Shown: positions 1 to 8,744, numbered from the stretch's first letter. The stretch is DNA of 16,524 nucleotides from Smittium mucronatum (GCA_001953115.1 LSSL01000033.1:1-16524), one strand, 5' to 3'. A program made the numbers and translations. The notes: a model not told the origin generated them from the letters alone.

Positions 1-86
1 ATGTAAAAAATTTGGAGATTAGGGTCACGCTCCTAGCTGGGGTTCAAAGTTATAAATTGACTATTCTTTAAGCTGCCTTGTATACT

Positions 87-414
87 CCAAACTTTTTTCC
101 GTGATAGATATTAACTTCTTCGATCTGTTTTAATCAACACAAAAAGTTGTAGGACCTCGTCTTGATAGAGTTATTCCCAGTTTAGTTTTGCAGAAGTACA
201 CCGATTTGACAATTTGCGCTTTTTTTAGCTAAGTTTTTTATAGGCTTAAAAACTGAAATTTTTCCAAGTTTTTTTGACAAACTTATAAACTCTGAAATTT
301 TTAGATACTAGATATGTCCAAACTATCCCAAACTTTGGCAAAGAGTTTATAATAACATTACGGATGTTTTTTGATTAATATGCGAAGTTGCAGGAGCACG
401 TCTTCGTAGTGTAA
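87..414. repeat. Two diverged tandem copies of a ~240-bp repeat
   Basis: Bases 87-173 and 328-414 align without gaps at a 241-bp offset, with about 54 of 87 positions identical by hand count. The best-conserved parts are CCAAACTTT at the start of each copy (9/10 in that block) and AGTTGYAGGANCNCGTCTT at 145 and 386. Similarity seems to reach further left (CAAASTTATAAA near 45 and 279) after a small gap. The substitutions show no codon pattern, so this looks like an old non-coding duplication or two relics of one dispersed repeat. I do not recognise the family. Confidence 0.45.
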
Positions 415-1184
415 AAAATTGCCACCTGTGACAAAACTGATCATCTTTAAAACTTTTATTACTTGGATTTTATTGGCTCATGTTTTATAGATTAAAATCG
501 ATCGATTTGAACCTTGATTTTTACCACAAGAAATATTATCTTTGGTCTTTTTCTAATATGTATTTTCTGTATGTGAAAGCTTCTTAGGCCATTTTATGAG
601 ATATTCTTTTATGAAGGCGTCACTTATTTCTATTTTTTATTTCCTTATTTGGATTTATTAAATTAAATACAAAAAATTTATGATATTGGTAGTAGACCAA
701 TAAAAATGAATTCAGTTTCTAAATTTGAAGAAATTTTTGATTGTTGATAAATGAACCATATCATGAAAAACTACCAATGAATGTAATGAAAACTAATGTC
801 TTGTTTACCTAATAATCCCCCATATGTTAAAAATTTCATTTTTTTTATAGACCAGTTAATTTATATATCTTATCCCTTTTGTTTAAATTTTCGAGAATAG
901 AATTTAATTCGATTAATTAAAGAAATACCTATTTCGGATATTTAATCGGTTAAACTTGTCTCATCACAATAATACTTATAATAAAAGATATTAGCAAGCA
1001 CTGACCCATCCAATTTACACAATTCATAAAACCAAGAAACCTATATTTACAAATGGAACTAAATAAGGATTTGTATAGGAACGCCAGCAGCTCGCAAAAA
1101 TTTCCTAAATACGTAAATTGCAGAAAACCAAAAACCAAAATACAAAATAAAATCGTCATAAAAATAAATTAGTATTATAGGAAA

Positions 1185-1216
1185 TAATTATTTTTTTATA
1201 TATTACAAAAAAAAAA
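1185..1216 (-). terminator. Possible polyadenylation region of the STE12-like gene
   Basis: Reading the minus strand 160-195 bases after the stop codon, there is a run of ten T (1216-1207), then GTAA, then TATATAAAAAAATAATTA. A T-rich tract followed by TATATA and an A-rich AATAA-like stretch is the usual loose arrangement of fungal 3'-end signals. Such strings are common in this AT-rich DNA, so this is only the best nearby candidate. Confidence 0.25.
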
Positions 1217-1379
1217 GGAAGATGCTTGTCCATTAAAAAAAACTTAAGATACTAAGAGATTTCAGGACATATAATATTTCTTCCTCTAATTTTATGCTAA
1301 TTTACAGACCCCAATAATTTGGATCAAAGAATTGAAAATGAGATGTTTTCCTGAAAACTAAAATTATGAGCCCTAGTTC

Positions 1380-4300
1380 TCATGATCCGTGGGATGGAGA
1401 AGAATTCCTATTATTCAAGAAAAAACTTTCATTATTCCCAAAAAAAAATTCGTTGCTGTTGACATCATTATAATCGAATCCAACCTTATTAGATTTCTCA
1501 TCAACATCAATATCGAACCCAAAGGTCCCGTCGTCCTCTTGTTTTTTGGATACGTAACCGAAGATATTTTTCTCGCTTTTATTCGGTGAACTAGTAAATA
1601 TTTGACCTAGCTGGGAAACATCGTTATTCTTGCTGTCCATCTTAGTTAAATCAGAATCATTTGAAGAATTATTGGTAGTATTAAGAGCAATTATGTCGTT
1701 GCTGAAGGATTCGAATTCAGGGGCTATGTTATTAGATCCAAAATAACTTTTAACGTTTTTAAAATCGAAACTGTTGAAAACCCCATATTCGTTATTATTG
1801 TATCTCTCAGTTCTAAATTGATCAAATTCTCCGGCATTGAAGAATTGATCAACATTCCTTTCTACAGGTACGGAGTTTGAGGGTGTGACACCATGGAAGT
1901 TGAATCTAGGATTGGAGAAAACCATCTTTTCTGATTTGTCCTCAAATTCCAACGGTTGGTTATATGAGGATGAAATAGTATTGAAGTCTCGTTGAATACT
2001 AGAAAGATGACCAAATGGAATAGGTGAATTTCCAAGGCTGTCGTCAGAGATTCCACCGTTGAGGGTATTGTTTCTGAGAGGACTCATTCTACACTCATTA
2101 TTTGAACTAATGGGAATACTCTTAATTTCTTCGTTTGGGTTGCCGTTTAAAGGACCATGTCTAATTGACCCAGACTGATCAGGCTTGAATGGAATTGAGC
2201 TCTCTCTGTAACTCTGACTGAAATTATGGCTGTGCATACTAAAGTCGTTGTGAGAGCTTCCTCCAAAACCACTTCTAATATCTTTTTGTGTGCCATAAAT
2301 ATTTGCCGTAGAGCGGTTGTTTAGATAATCATTAATCACAGCCCCTCTATTCGAAGAACTAAGATCTGAATTCTGGTCATTGATCCTGATATTGTTTGAA
2401 TCGCTCTGTCCATGCTCTTGTTTGAAATAGCTATCATAATATCTGTCTCCATCGAAGTCCTTTTTGTGTGCAAGATCCAAATTTTTGCCAGAATCGGATG
2501 TAATTTGATTCTGTGCAATGCCCAAAGTCGAGGAAAACCATTCGAAGGACGTGAAGTTTGGTAAAGATTGGGGATGATCAGTTGAAAAATCCAAAGCATT
2601 GTTTCGATTTTCGGGGTTAAAATGGTTTACAGGGTAGATATCAGTATCAGCAGGGTTTTCGTAGTTATATGTTCTATCCTTTGGGTCATTCAATATAAAG
2701 TTGGATGTGGGTTCACTAAAGTTAGAATCATTCAAACTGTTGTTCGGACTAGAAATAGCGTTTTCAAAGTTTTTATAAATCAATAGATTATCACTGCCAG
2801 AACCAATATTTCCTTGGAAATTAAACCCAGGGTGCTGGATATCAGACATTACACGGAGATCGTTGTTTTGAGGCAACTGGGAACTGTCGGGGTTTTGGAT
2901 AGCATGAGGAGTAGTTGACCATCTTCTAATTGGATGAGGATCATTAGAGAGGGGGGAATGTGCGTTAGCAGCGCCAAAACCAGTTGACAACCCATTATCA
3001 ATATTTGAATAAACGGCTGAATTACCCTGAAAATATGGCTTCTTGTTTTCAAAACTACTTTTAGTATTAGACCTTTGTAAGGACTTTACCCCCCTTAAAA
3101 CCTTGTTAGAATTTAGGGATTTAGATGGCCTTCGTTTTGAAATAGAAGACTTGGAGTTTTTTCTATTTTTTGAAGAATTTGAGATTCCTAATGGATCATT
3201 GGAAAGCATTGAGTCCTCCAATATATCAGTGTTTTGTGAAAAGAAAGAGTCGCTAGGTAAAGTTTGAGAATATTCCAAATCCTTTTGAGAAGCTCCATTA
3301 GATTGTACAAAAGAAAAGTTTTCGGCCTTTATATCAGATTTGTTTGTAGAAGACTTTTTGTTAATGTGAGTTCTAACATGTTGATGAAGATTATCCATTC
3401 TAGCAAACCCTTTGTCACACCCCTGCAACGGACATTTGTAAGGCTTCTCACCGGTATGCGTTCGAATATGTCTTTTGAGATGTTCGTGACGCTTAAATAA
3501 TCTAACACAGCCTTCATACTCACAGGGATACCTCCTATCTTTTGCGGCAAGTTGGTCATTATCAATGTTCAAATGAGGTCTTTTGAAAGACTCAGAGTTG
3601 GGATTTGATATTGCTCCTAAAGCCACGGACTCCAAGGGTTTGGCGACATCTGTTAGTGGGTTAATATCAGTCCTACTTTCCATATTAGAGTGCCTTAATC
3701 CGCTATCTTGGAAATCAAGAGAGTGATGATTAGAAAAAAGACTGGATATTCCAATAATATGATCGCCAAAATTTTGATAGTCAGGAGCTGAAATTTTATC
3801 TTTCTTTTTGTCATACGGATGATATCTGGCGTTCTTGTTGTTTTTTTCTTTAGACAATGAAGAGTCCTTAGGGTTAGTTTTTTTTTTTACACGAGATCTA
3901 GGGTCATGGTTTTTAGGATTGAGGTTGTTAGAGAGAGCATCTTGAAGAATTGGGAATATTGATTCAGTGTTCGAGTTATAAGAGATTTTATTTCGTTGGA
4001 AATTGACACCATTCATATCATTGATATCATCTTGAGATAAGGAAAGTTTTCCGGGGTGGTTTTCAGATTTTTTAGAATCATAGTTAATACCTTCGAAAGA
4101 TAAATGGGAATCGGACTTTTGAGATAGGTTATTCGATGAGTTCATTTCGCTTAATAAGACAGAAATATCCTTGTCATAAGAATTTAGGTCGAACTGAGTA
4201 GCACCTTGAATGCTTTTTAAAGTGCTGATAAATTGATCAAAAGACTTATCGTTTAGAGAACTATTTTTGTCCTTCATGTGATCCATTATTTTATCCTGAT

Positions 4301-5518
4301 CTACAGGTTCATTTTTTGGAGTATGAGATGGGGATGGAGTAGGTTGATACTTTTCATAATCCTCTTTGTTATTAATTGATAGTTTTTCAGGCACTTCAGT
4401 AAGTCCAGTACCTAAAACGGAAATTTGATTTTTCTTATCCCTAAAGCTATCAAGTATGTCAATTAGTTCGAACTTGGGACCGTTATTCGAAAAATCATCT
4501 GATTTAGAAATCACTCCAAGCGTTTCTTGGTTCACATTGCTTTCGTTACATTGGGGCTTAGTTACTGAGGATAGATTAAGGGAATCCGTTTCGTTTCTAG
4601 TGGATGTTTTGAAGCTATTACTATTAGATTTAGATGGATCATCGACATTAGAGTTTCCTATAAAAAAAGAAGATAAAATTTGTTTAAAAAAAGGCTAAAA
4701 AACAAGAATTTAACAAGATAGAATTGAGATTAAGTGCTAAACAAATTCCATGACCAGTTAACAGAAAATAAAAATAGGGACAAACCTTTAGAGTTTAGGA
4801 AAAAATTGCATTCATTACTGATTGCCTTGGAATTATTTACCAAAGTATCAAAGGGGACAGACAAAGGAAGATCAGTGCCACCAATGTTCACTGTTACACT
4901 AGAGAATTGGGGCGAAATGAGCCTTGTAGTGGGTTCAACTCCCATGGATTCACGTTTTAAATCGCGTTCAAGAGCCTCCCTAAACAGCTGATCGTGAGGG
5001 ACAAGGTACCAAGAGAAAACTTTTTGTTTTTTCTGAGTTCTCACACAGTGATTCCTATACAACAAGTCGAGGAATTCAGATCTGGGAGACTCGAGTCGGG
5101 CACCTTGACCATGTTTTAGTGATCTGAGATCAGAGAAGACACCCTCTTCAAACTTTTTAGCAAACACCACTGGTCTATTAATTTTTTCGAATCTATACAG
5201 AAGAACGCGAATAATGTCAGTGCTTGTGATATAGTATTCATCTTCCCATTTAACACAGGAAACAAATTCACCGTCCTTAAACTTATACTGTTTGATAAGG
5301 GCTTTTTTGGAACCATAATTTTGTACGATTAAATTAGGGGGTATATTTACAGTTCCCAATTCCTTTTCATCAAGGCTAAGCAATTCGGGGCCATTTTGTA
5401 GAAAGTATATAAGAGTGTTTGCATGATCTTTATCATTTTCTGTCAACTGAAAATTGCTGTCCAAGCTGGTGGATACATTAGTCGCTTGCAATTTTCCATT
5501 ATTTTCAAACTTGTTCAT
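1380..5518 (-). CDS. STE12: Ste12-family transcription factor with STE homeodomain and two C2H2 zinc fingers (two exons)
   Basis: Sequence-specific nuclear transcription factor; family members act downstream of the mating/filamentation MAP-kinase cascade. Exons 5518-4786 and 4657-1380 join in frame to 1336 residues, about twice the usual family length. The ATG at 5518 has A at -3 and an in-frame TAA eight codons upstream. The STE domain spans residues ~35-190, with hallmark strings FVSCVKW (85-91), YYIT.TDI (96-102), [15 protein letters not shown] (121-135), RTQKKQKVF (160-168) and ALERDLKRE (182-190). It has ~20 extra residues (about 47-73) compared with the yeast protein as I remember it. 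Two C2H2 fingers lie at ~623-675: C623, C628, H641, H645 and C653, C658, H671, H675, with a TGEKPYK linker. The rest is Asn/Ser-rich and probably disordered, with basic patches near 498-526 and 750 (possible NLS). The last ~60 residues are acidic and rich in Phe/Tyr, a candidate activation region. The family call is secure; targets and pathway are inferred. Confidence 0.95.
4658..4785 (-). other. Spliceosomal intron of the STE12-like gene (128 nt)
   Basis: On the minus strand the donor is AAAG|GTTTGT (intron first base 4785) and the acceptor is TTTTTTTATAG|GAAAC (last base 4658). Joining gives G+GA, a Gly codon (residue 245), and keeps the downstream frame open through the zinc fingers to the stop at 1380. 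An earlier AG (TTTTTTAG near 4696) would give a stop three codons later, which favours the TATAG acceptor. Without splicing, exon 1 runs 17 codons past the donor to a stop at 4730. Exon 2 has no ATG near its 5' end (its first long-frame 'start' at 4535 is GTG), further evidence for a joined gene. Confidence 0.85.
5288..5350 (-). other. Possible facultative in-frame intron within the STE domain (63 nt)
   Basis: Within exon 1 the minus strand has GTAAAT (5350-5345) and, 63 nt later, TTATCAAACAG ending at 5288, with CCTAATTTAAT between them as a possible branch region. Removing it keeps the frame and drops residues 57-77, which lie mostly in the segment where this protein is longer than yeast Ste12. 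However, it would also remove the Leu-Ile-Lys-Gln just before Tyr78, which looks like the conserved Ile-Arg-Arg-Tyr of the family. The default annotation therefore keeps this segment as coding. Confidence 0.25.
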
Positions 5519-5539
5519 TATATTGCAAAAGAAGATTAT

Positions 5540-5554
5540 TTAGAATACAATCAT
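5540..5554 (-). promoter_or_regulatory. Four-codon upstream ORF in the STE12-like leader
   Basis: ATG ATT GTA TTC TAA on the minus strand ends 21 nt before the main ATG and is in the same frame. It can affect translation only if the transcript starts upstream of 5554, which the sequence alone does not show. Confidence 0.3.
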
Positions 5555-5559
5555 AAAAT

Positions 5560-5568
5560 CTTTTTATA
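5560..5568 (-). promoter_or_regulatory. TATA-like box of the STE12-like gene
   Basis: TATAAAAAG on the minus strand, 42-50 bases before the ATG. If used, transcription would start close to the ATG and the leader would be very short. TATA-like strings are frequent in this DNA, so support is position only. Confidence 0.3.
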
Positions 5569-5947
5569 AATAACAGGATTTCCGAAAACAAAAAAAATGG
5601 TTAATCCAATACAATTTGCGAGATAATTGGATCCTTCAGAGATAACAGGAAATATGGTCGAGTTCGAATATTCACCAACTTTTTCGTAGTGCGGTATTTT
5701 CTAAACCAAGAATAAAAAAACAGATAGCGTTAAAATCAAACTAAAAAGAAATTACAAATAATGTTCTGCCAGATGTTAGAAATCAGGTTTAAATATAGCA
5801 AGGAAAAAAAAAGTTAATAAAAACTAATTCACTCTTAACGAGGAATTTGATATCAAAGAAAAATAATAGTACTCCCACCACACCGTTCTATATCACAGAA
5901 TGGCAGAAAGGTAAGGGCTGATAAAAAAGCAGAGCCGAAAATAGTAA

Positions 5948-5982
5948 CATTATGAAATTGAAAAAAGCGTAATTTCATAATG
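5948..5982. promoter_or_regulatory. Perfect 12-bp inverted repeat upstream of the STE12-like gene
   Basis: CATTATGAAATT (5948-5959) and AATTTCATAATG (5971-5982) are exact reverse complements separated by 11 nt (GAAAAAAGCGT). The repeat lies 430-465 bp before the start codon. It could be a binding site for a dimeric regulator or a chance palindrome in AT-rich DNA; its 12/12 match makes it the strongest palindrome upstream of the gene. Confidence 0.4.
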
Positions 5983-6400
5983 GATATAGAGAAAAGAGAA
6001 AAGAAAAGAAACTGATTATTGATATAAGTGTTGTATCAGATGAACTGGGTACCTCTTACTGATGAAGGAACCCCCCTTGTTTTTACTATTATTATTATAA
6101 TTTTTATTATTAAATTTTAATGGTGCTAAAAATAACAAGTTTCAAAAGATTAATTTTTTGTAAGTTTGACTTAATGGGATATATATTATTCTTTTTAATG
6201 AAAAAAAAGCAGTCAAATTTATCAAGGAGTGAATTCGGGTATATATGTGTATCAAGTGAAAATTATGGAGCACAAATATGAGCCTTTTTATTTGGCGATG
6301 GTGTTGAAAGGTAAGAAGAGTTATTGCAGAGCGCACAAGCACTTATCTAAATAGCCGTTATAACTCACCGCCATTACATAAATAGGTACTAAATAATTAG

Positions 6401-6994
6401 CTAAACACAAATAATTCATCGACATCCTATGGTGAACAGTTTTTCCAATTAAAGATAGGAAGGGATTATAGTGCGACATAATAAAATAAGGCATATAACT
6501 TTTTATTTTTAAATCAATTGGACAATCTAAAATTGTTACGAATGGAATTTTACAAAAAAATTTACAAATAATTGATTTGACTTTATTCTAGAATTCAGCC
6601 AAATAACTTATATTTATAAAGCCTTTTTAAGAGTTACATAAGTGTGGTGACACCATGAGGGATATTGTACAAAATCGAATATTTTATTTCTATTCGATAA
6701 AAAATAAGGTAGATTATTAATATTTATTCTCAGAGGGATAAAAATGAAGCATGATTTTTATTTCAGTCTATTTATGCTGTTGATTAACTATTTCAGGGCC
6801 CATTAAAGATATCGAGTTTTCATTTGATCTCATTCCAATTATTATTCGGAGATAACTTAAATCCTGAAGAAATAGGCGCATTGGTCTAATTTTTTTGATT
6901 AAAAACTGATGCATTCGCTACACTTTTCATAAACATTAGACCAATGATCTAGAATAAACATTGGAAAAATAGATGTATATTGGTTGTCTACACC
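6401..6994. other. Intergenic DNA without a recognised feature
   Basis: AT-rich, no supported gene. The plus-strand frame leading into the integrase relic (about 6792-6994) has long stop-free pieces but no motif that I can tie to RNase H or reverse transcriptase. The minus-strand 94-codon frame at 7183-6899 runs antisense to the relic and is treated as its shadow. Confidence 0.5.
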
Positions 6995-7323
6995 CTTTAT
7001 ATGGATGAAAATATCCGGAAAAACATTATAAATCTTCATAAAAAAAGCTACTGTAATGGCTAAAATAGGGCTATGAATTATCCGGTGGATTATCTGCATG
7101 AACCAAATACATGTACAGCATATGAAATTATTTATAAATCCGAAATAGGATAAATGTGAATTTTTAATTACAAATGACCACAAGATCCATTTATTCTATA
7201 ATAGGTAGTTGTGAATTTCTAAGCATTGACACGTTAGCTATAGGCTGGTTTATTGCTGATACCTAAAATAAAACTTCAATTTAGTCATTTACACGTATAA
7301 TCGAATGAATAATTTACGAGCTT
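6995..7323 (+). pseudogene. Decayed retrotransposon integrase fragment (Ty3/Gypsy-like)
   Basis: In one plus frame, 6995-7045 reads LYMDENIRKNIINLHKK, which fits the start of the zinc-binding (HHCC) region of retroelement integrases (an L-Y-x-P-E-x-x-R-K-x-I-x-x-x-H pattern). About 34 residues later, 7139-7150 reads SEIG where CEIC-like would be expected, followed by NYK-stop-PQDPFIL. After a frame change near 7210, 7213-7257 reads EFLSIDTLAIGWFIA, matching the W-E-x-x-S-x-D-T-x-G-P start of the catalytic core, including its first Asp. SFTRIIE follows at 7285-7305. At least five stops, one frameshift and lost metal-binding residues show that it is dead. I could not find the second Asp or the Glu downstream, nor reverse transcriptase upstream. 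The match is by eye at degenerate level. Confidence 0.5.
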
Positions 7324-7572
7324 TAATATTTTAATTATTCATGTATTAGAAAGAATTGGAAAAAAGACCTTGTGATTAGAATTTTCTAATAGCGTTTTCT
7401 TTTTCGAGCAGGATTTTTGAATTTTTACGCCAATTAATTTTCTCTCTTTTACCTTTTTATCTTTGATGTTAGTAGCTTTCTACTTACTATTATTTGCTAA
7501 TTGATGAAGTTTAGCCTATTAAAAATTTCATATTAAATTATTGAATAGATTTACACAATTGTTGAATGCAAA

Positions 7573-7623
7573 AATATTGATAAACTTTTGTTCGCTAGGC
7601 TTAGCCTTTTCTGGATATATAAT
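7573..7623 (+). repeat. Diverged dispersed repeat, copy 1
   Basis: ATATTGATAAACTT followed by TTAGCCTTTTCTGGATATA. The same arrangement recurs at 8161-8203 as ATATCGATAAACTT then TTAGCCTTTTCGGGATCTA, with a few bases less between the blocks. CACAATT also precedes both. It is probably a relic of one repeat family. Confidence 0.4.
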
Positions 7624-7773
7624 TCTAAAACATGAACCCAGTTTGAATTCAATAACAGTCTAAAGATGACTAGATTTCTACTCACAGATTCCTTAATAAA
7701 ACTATGCAATACGAAAGCAACCTAAAGCTGACGTTTAATCGTAACCATAATGCTTTTTGCAGGTTGTTTATCC

Positions 7774-7891
7774 AACCAATAATGATTAATTGACCAATTC
7801 TACAAACAAAATTTATAGAGATTTATCACCTATTAAATTCAAAGTGGCAAACGTTTAAATGGAAGAGCCAGAGTAATTAATCATTCTGGTT
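7774..7891. repeat. Imperfect inverted repeat, ~17-bp arms
   Basis: AACCAATAATGATTAATT (7774-7791) and the reverse complement of 7875-7891 (AACCAGAATGATTAATT) match except for one substitution and one indel; the core AATGATTAATT is perfect. An adjoining 10-bp pair, GTTTTTTACA (7889-7898) and TGTAAAAAAC (7958-7967), also exists. I see no flanking target duplication, so this may be a worn terminal repeat or a chance hairpin. Confidence 0.3.
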
Positions 7892-8022
7892 TTTTACAAA
7901 TTTTACAACAGTGCTTACCAAACAGTATTATCAAACTAATAGTGTAAATTTATGGAATGTAAAAAACAAAGTATGATTTAAATTGTTTACAACGCGAAAT
8001 CGCTTAGCGTCTACCAATTTTT

Positions 8023-8061
8023 AGCCCCTATTTTACCCAAAATAATCCAAGCCCCTATTTT
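8023..8061 (+). repeat. 12-bp direct repeat AGCCCCTATTTT
   Basis: The exact 12-mer occurs at 8023-8034 and 8050-8061, 27 bp apart. Its C-rich core stands out in AT-rich DNA. It contains CCCCT, the core of yeast stress-response elements, but no gene follows that it could control. Confidence 0.35.
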
Positions 8062-8160
8062 TGAAATCTATACTTTCCTATTTGGTGATTAAAAATTATT
8101 TCTACTACAAGCGCACATTTAAAGTGGATCTCTTGTTTGCCAGAGATGAGAAGCACAATT

Positions 8161-8203
8161 ATATCGATAAACTTGTAATAATTAGCCTTTTCGGGATCTA
8201 AAA
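8161..8203 (+). repeat. Diverged dispersed repeat, copy 2
   Basis: Second copy of the repeat at 7573-7623, in the same orientation about 590 bp downstream. It keeps the ATATYGATAAACTT and TTAGCCTTTTCNGGAT blocks. Confidence 0.4.
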
Positions 8204-8518
8204 ATGCGCAATGTACCATTTAAAGAGGGGCTTTGTTTTTTTAGCGGCGTTGAAATCAACCCAAGTATGATTATGCATTTGAAATTGATTTTATTCATTA
8301 CCTGGAATATATGAGTCATTTTTTTACTGTAGCTCTGAAGGATTAACCCTTTCAGGCTCGGCGGTACAAAAATGCTGGTTATTTTTTGAACAATGGTAAA
8401 ATATTATCAAAAATCAAAATTTGTAATTGGATTATTATCAATTATCTACGAATAGAAAATGTCAAATTCAACAAATATGAATTCAATAAATTTTCGAGCC
8501 CAGAAAATGTTAATGGAT

Positions 8519-8744
8519 ATTTGGAATGGTTACGGGACATTTCACCTATTTCCAATTGACCTACATGACATTTCGCCCAATTTATGACCACTAATAATTA
8601 AGTATAAGCACATATTTTTATAAGGAATATTTCATACAAATTAGCTATTTTTACTGGGGAAGTACATTTTGATTTTAACTCATAATAGGCTGCATAATTA
8701 GGTGAAATGTCATTTAGGTCAAATATCCTGACACCATTTGGAAT
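8519..8744. mobile_element. MITE-like element with 9-bp flanking direct repeats
   Basis: ATTTGGAAT is repeated exactly at 8519-8527 and 8736-8744. Immediately inside are inverted repeats: GGTTACGGGACATTT (8528-8542) against the reverse complement of 8721-8735, GGTGTCAGGATATTT (11/15 identical). After a 15-nt extra piece on the left, 8558-8586 matches the reverse complement of 8693-8720 with three mismatches and one single-base gap; the shared core is GACCTAMATGACATTTC. The 208-bp interior has no coding capacity. A 9-bp target duplication with long terminal repeats fits a non-autonomous Mutator-like (MULE) element. GACATTTCRCCYA occurs three times in the element (8536 and 8567 plus, 8711 minus). 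No transposase is nearby. The structure is seen directly; the family is inferred. Confidence 0.6.

Larger units (their letters stand above)
1..1379. other. Intergenic region 3' of the STE12-like gene
   Basis: AT-rich DNA with no supported gene. The only longer frame (minus, 1159-950, 69 codons) is hydrophobic, matches no family I recognise, and is the size expected by chance in such DNA. Structure that I can see is a diverged tandem repeat at 87-414 and an AT/T-rich possible 3'-end region at 1185-1216, both listed separately. I looked for tRNA A- and B-box patterns; the nearest (GGTTCAAAGT at 41-50) lacks the final C of the B box and has no stem around it. Confidence 0.6.
5519..6400 (-). promoter_or_regulatory. 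Upstream (promoter) region of the STE12-like gene
   Basis: Non-coding DNA upstream of the start codon. It holds a TATA-like site (5568-5560), a four-codon upstream ORF (5554-5540), a 12-bp inverted repeat (5948-5982), a purine tract on the plus strand (5989-6011, pyrimidine on the gene's strand), a CCCCCCTT string near 6071-6078 that would read as a stress-element-like AGGGG on the gene's strand, and one TGAAAC core (minus, 6144-6139) resembling the core of the yeast pheromone-response element bound by Ste12. TTCTGCCA also occurs in opposite orientations near 5764 and 5899. None of these is proven functional. Confidence 0.4.

Noticed and set aside
41..50. tRNA B-box-like GGTTCAAAGT
   Set aside because: Lacks the invariant final C, no T-stem pairing and no A box at the right distance.
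1380..4535. Separate 1051-residue zinc-finger protein starting at 4535
   Set aside because: The apparent start at 4535 is GTG, not ATG; the frame stays open upstream to the acceptor at 4658 and joins the STE-domain exon in phase. It is exon 2 of one gene.
4730..5518. Separate 262-residue STE-domain protein
   Set aside because: Its last 17 residues come from reading into the intron; a donor site ends the exon at 4786. Kept only as a possible intron-retention product.
6139..6144. Pheromone-response element in the STE12 upstream region
   Set aside because: Only the six-base TGAAAC core is present, once, followed by T rather than A; expected by chance in this length. Mentioned in the upstream-region entry only.
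6899..7183. 94-codon minus-strand frame
   Set aside because: It lies antisense to the integrase-like reading on the plus strand, which gives the better family match.
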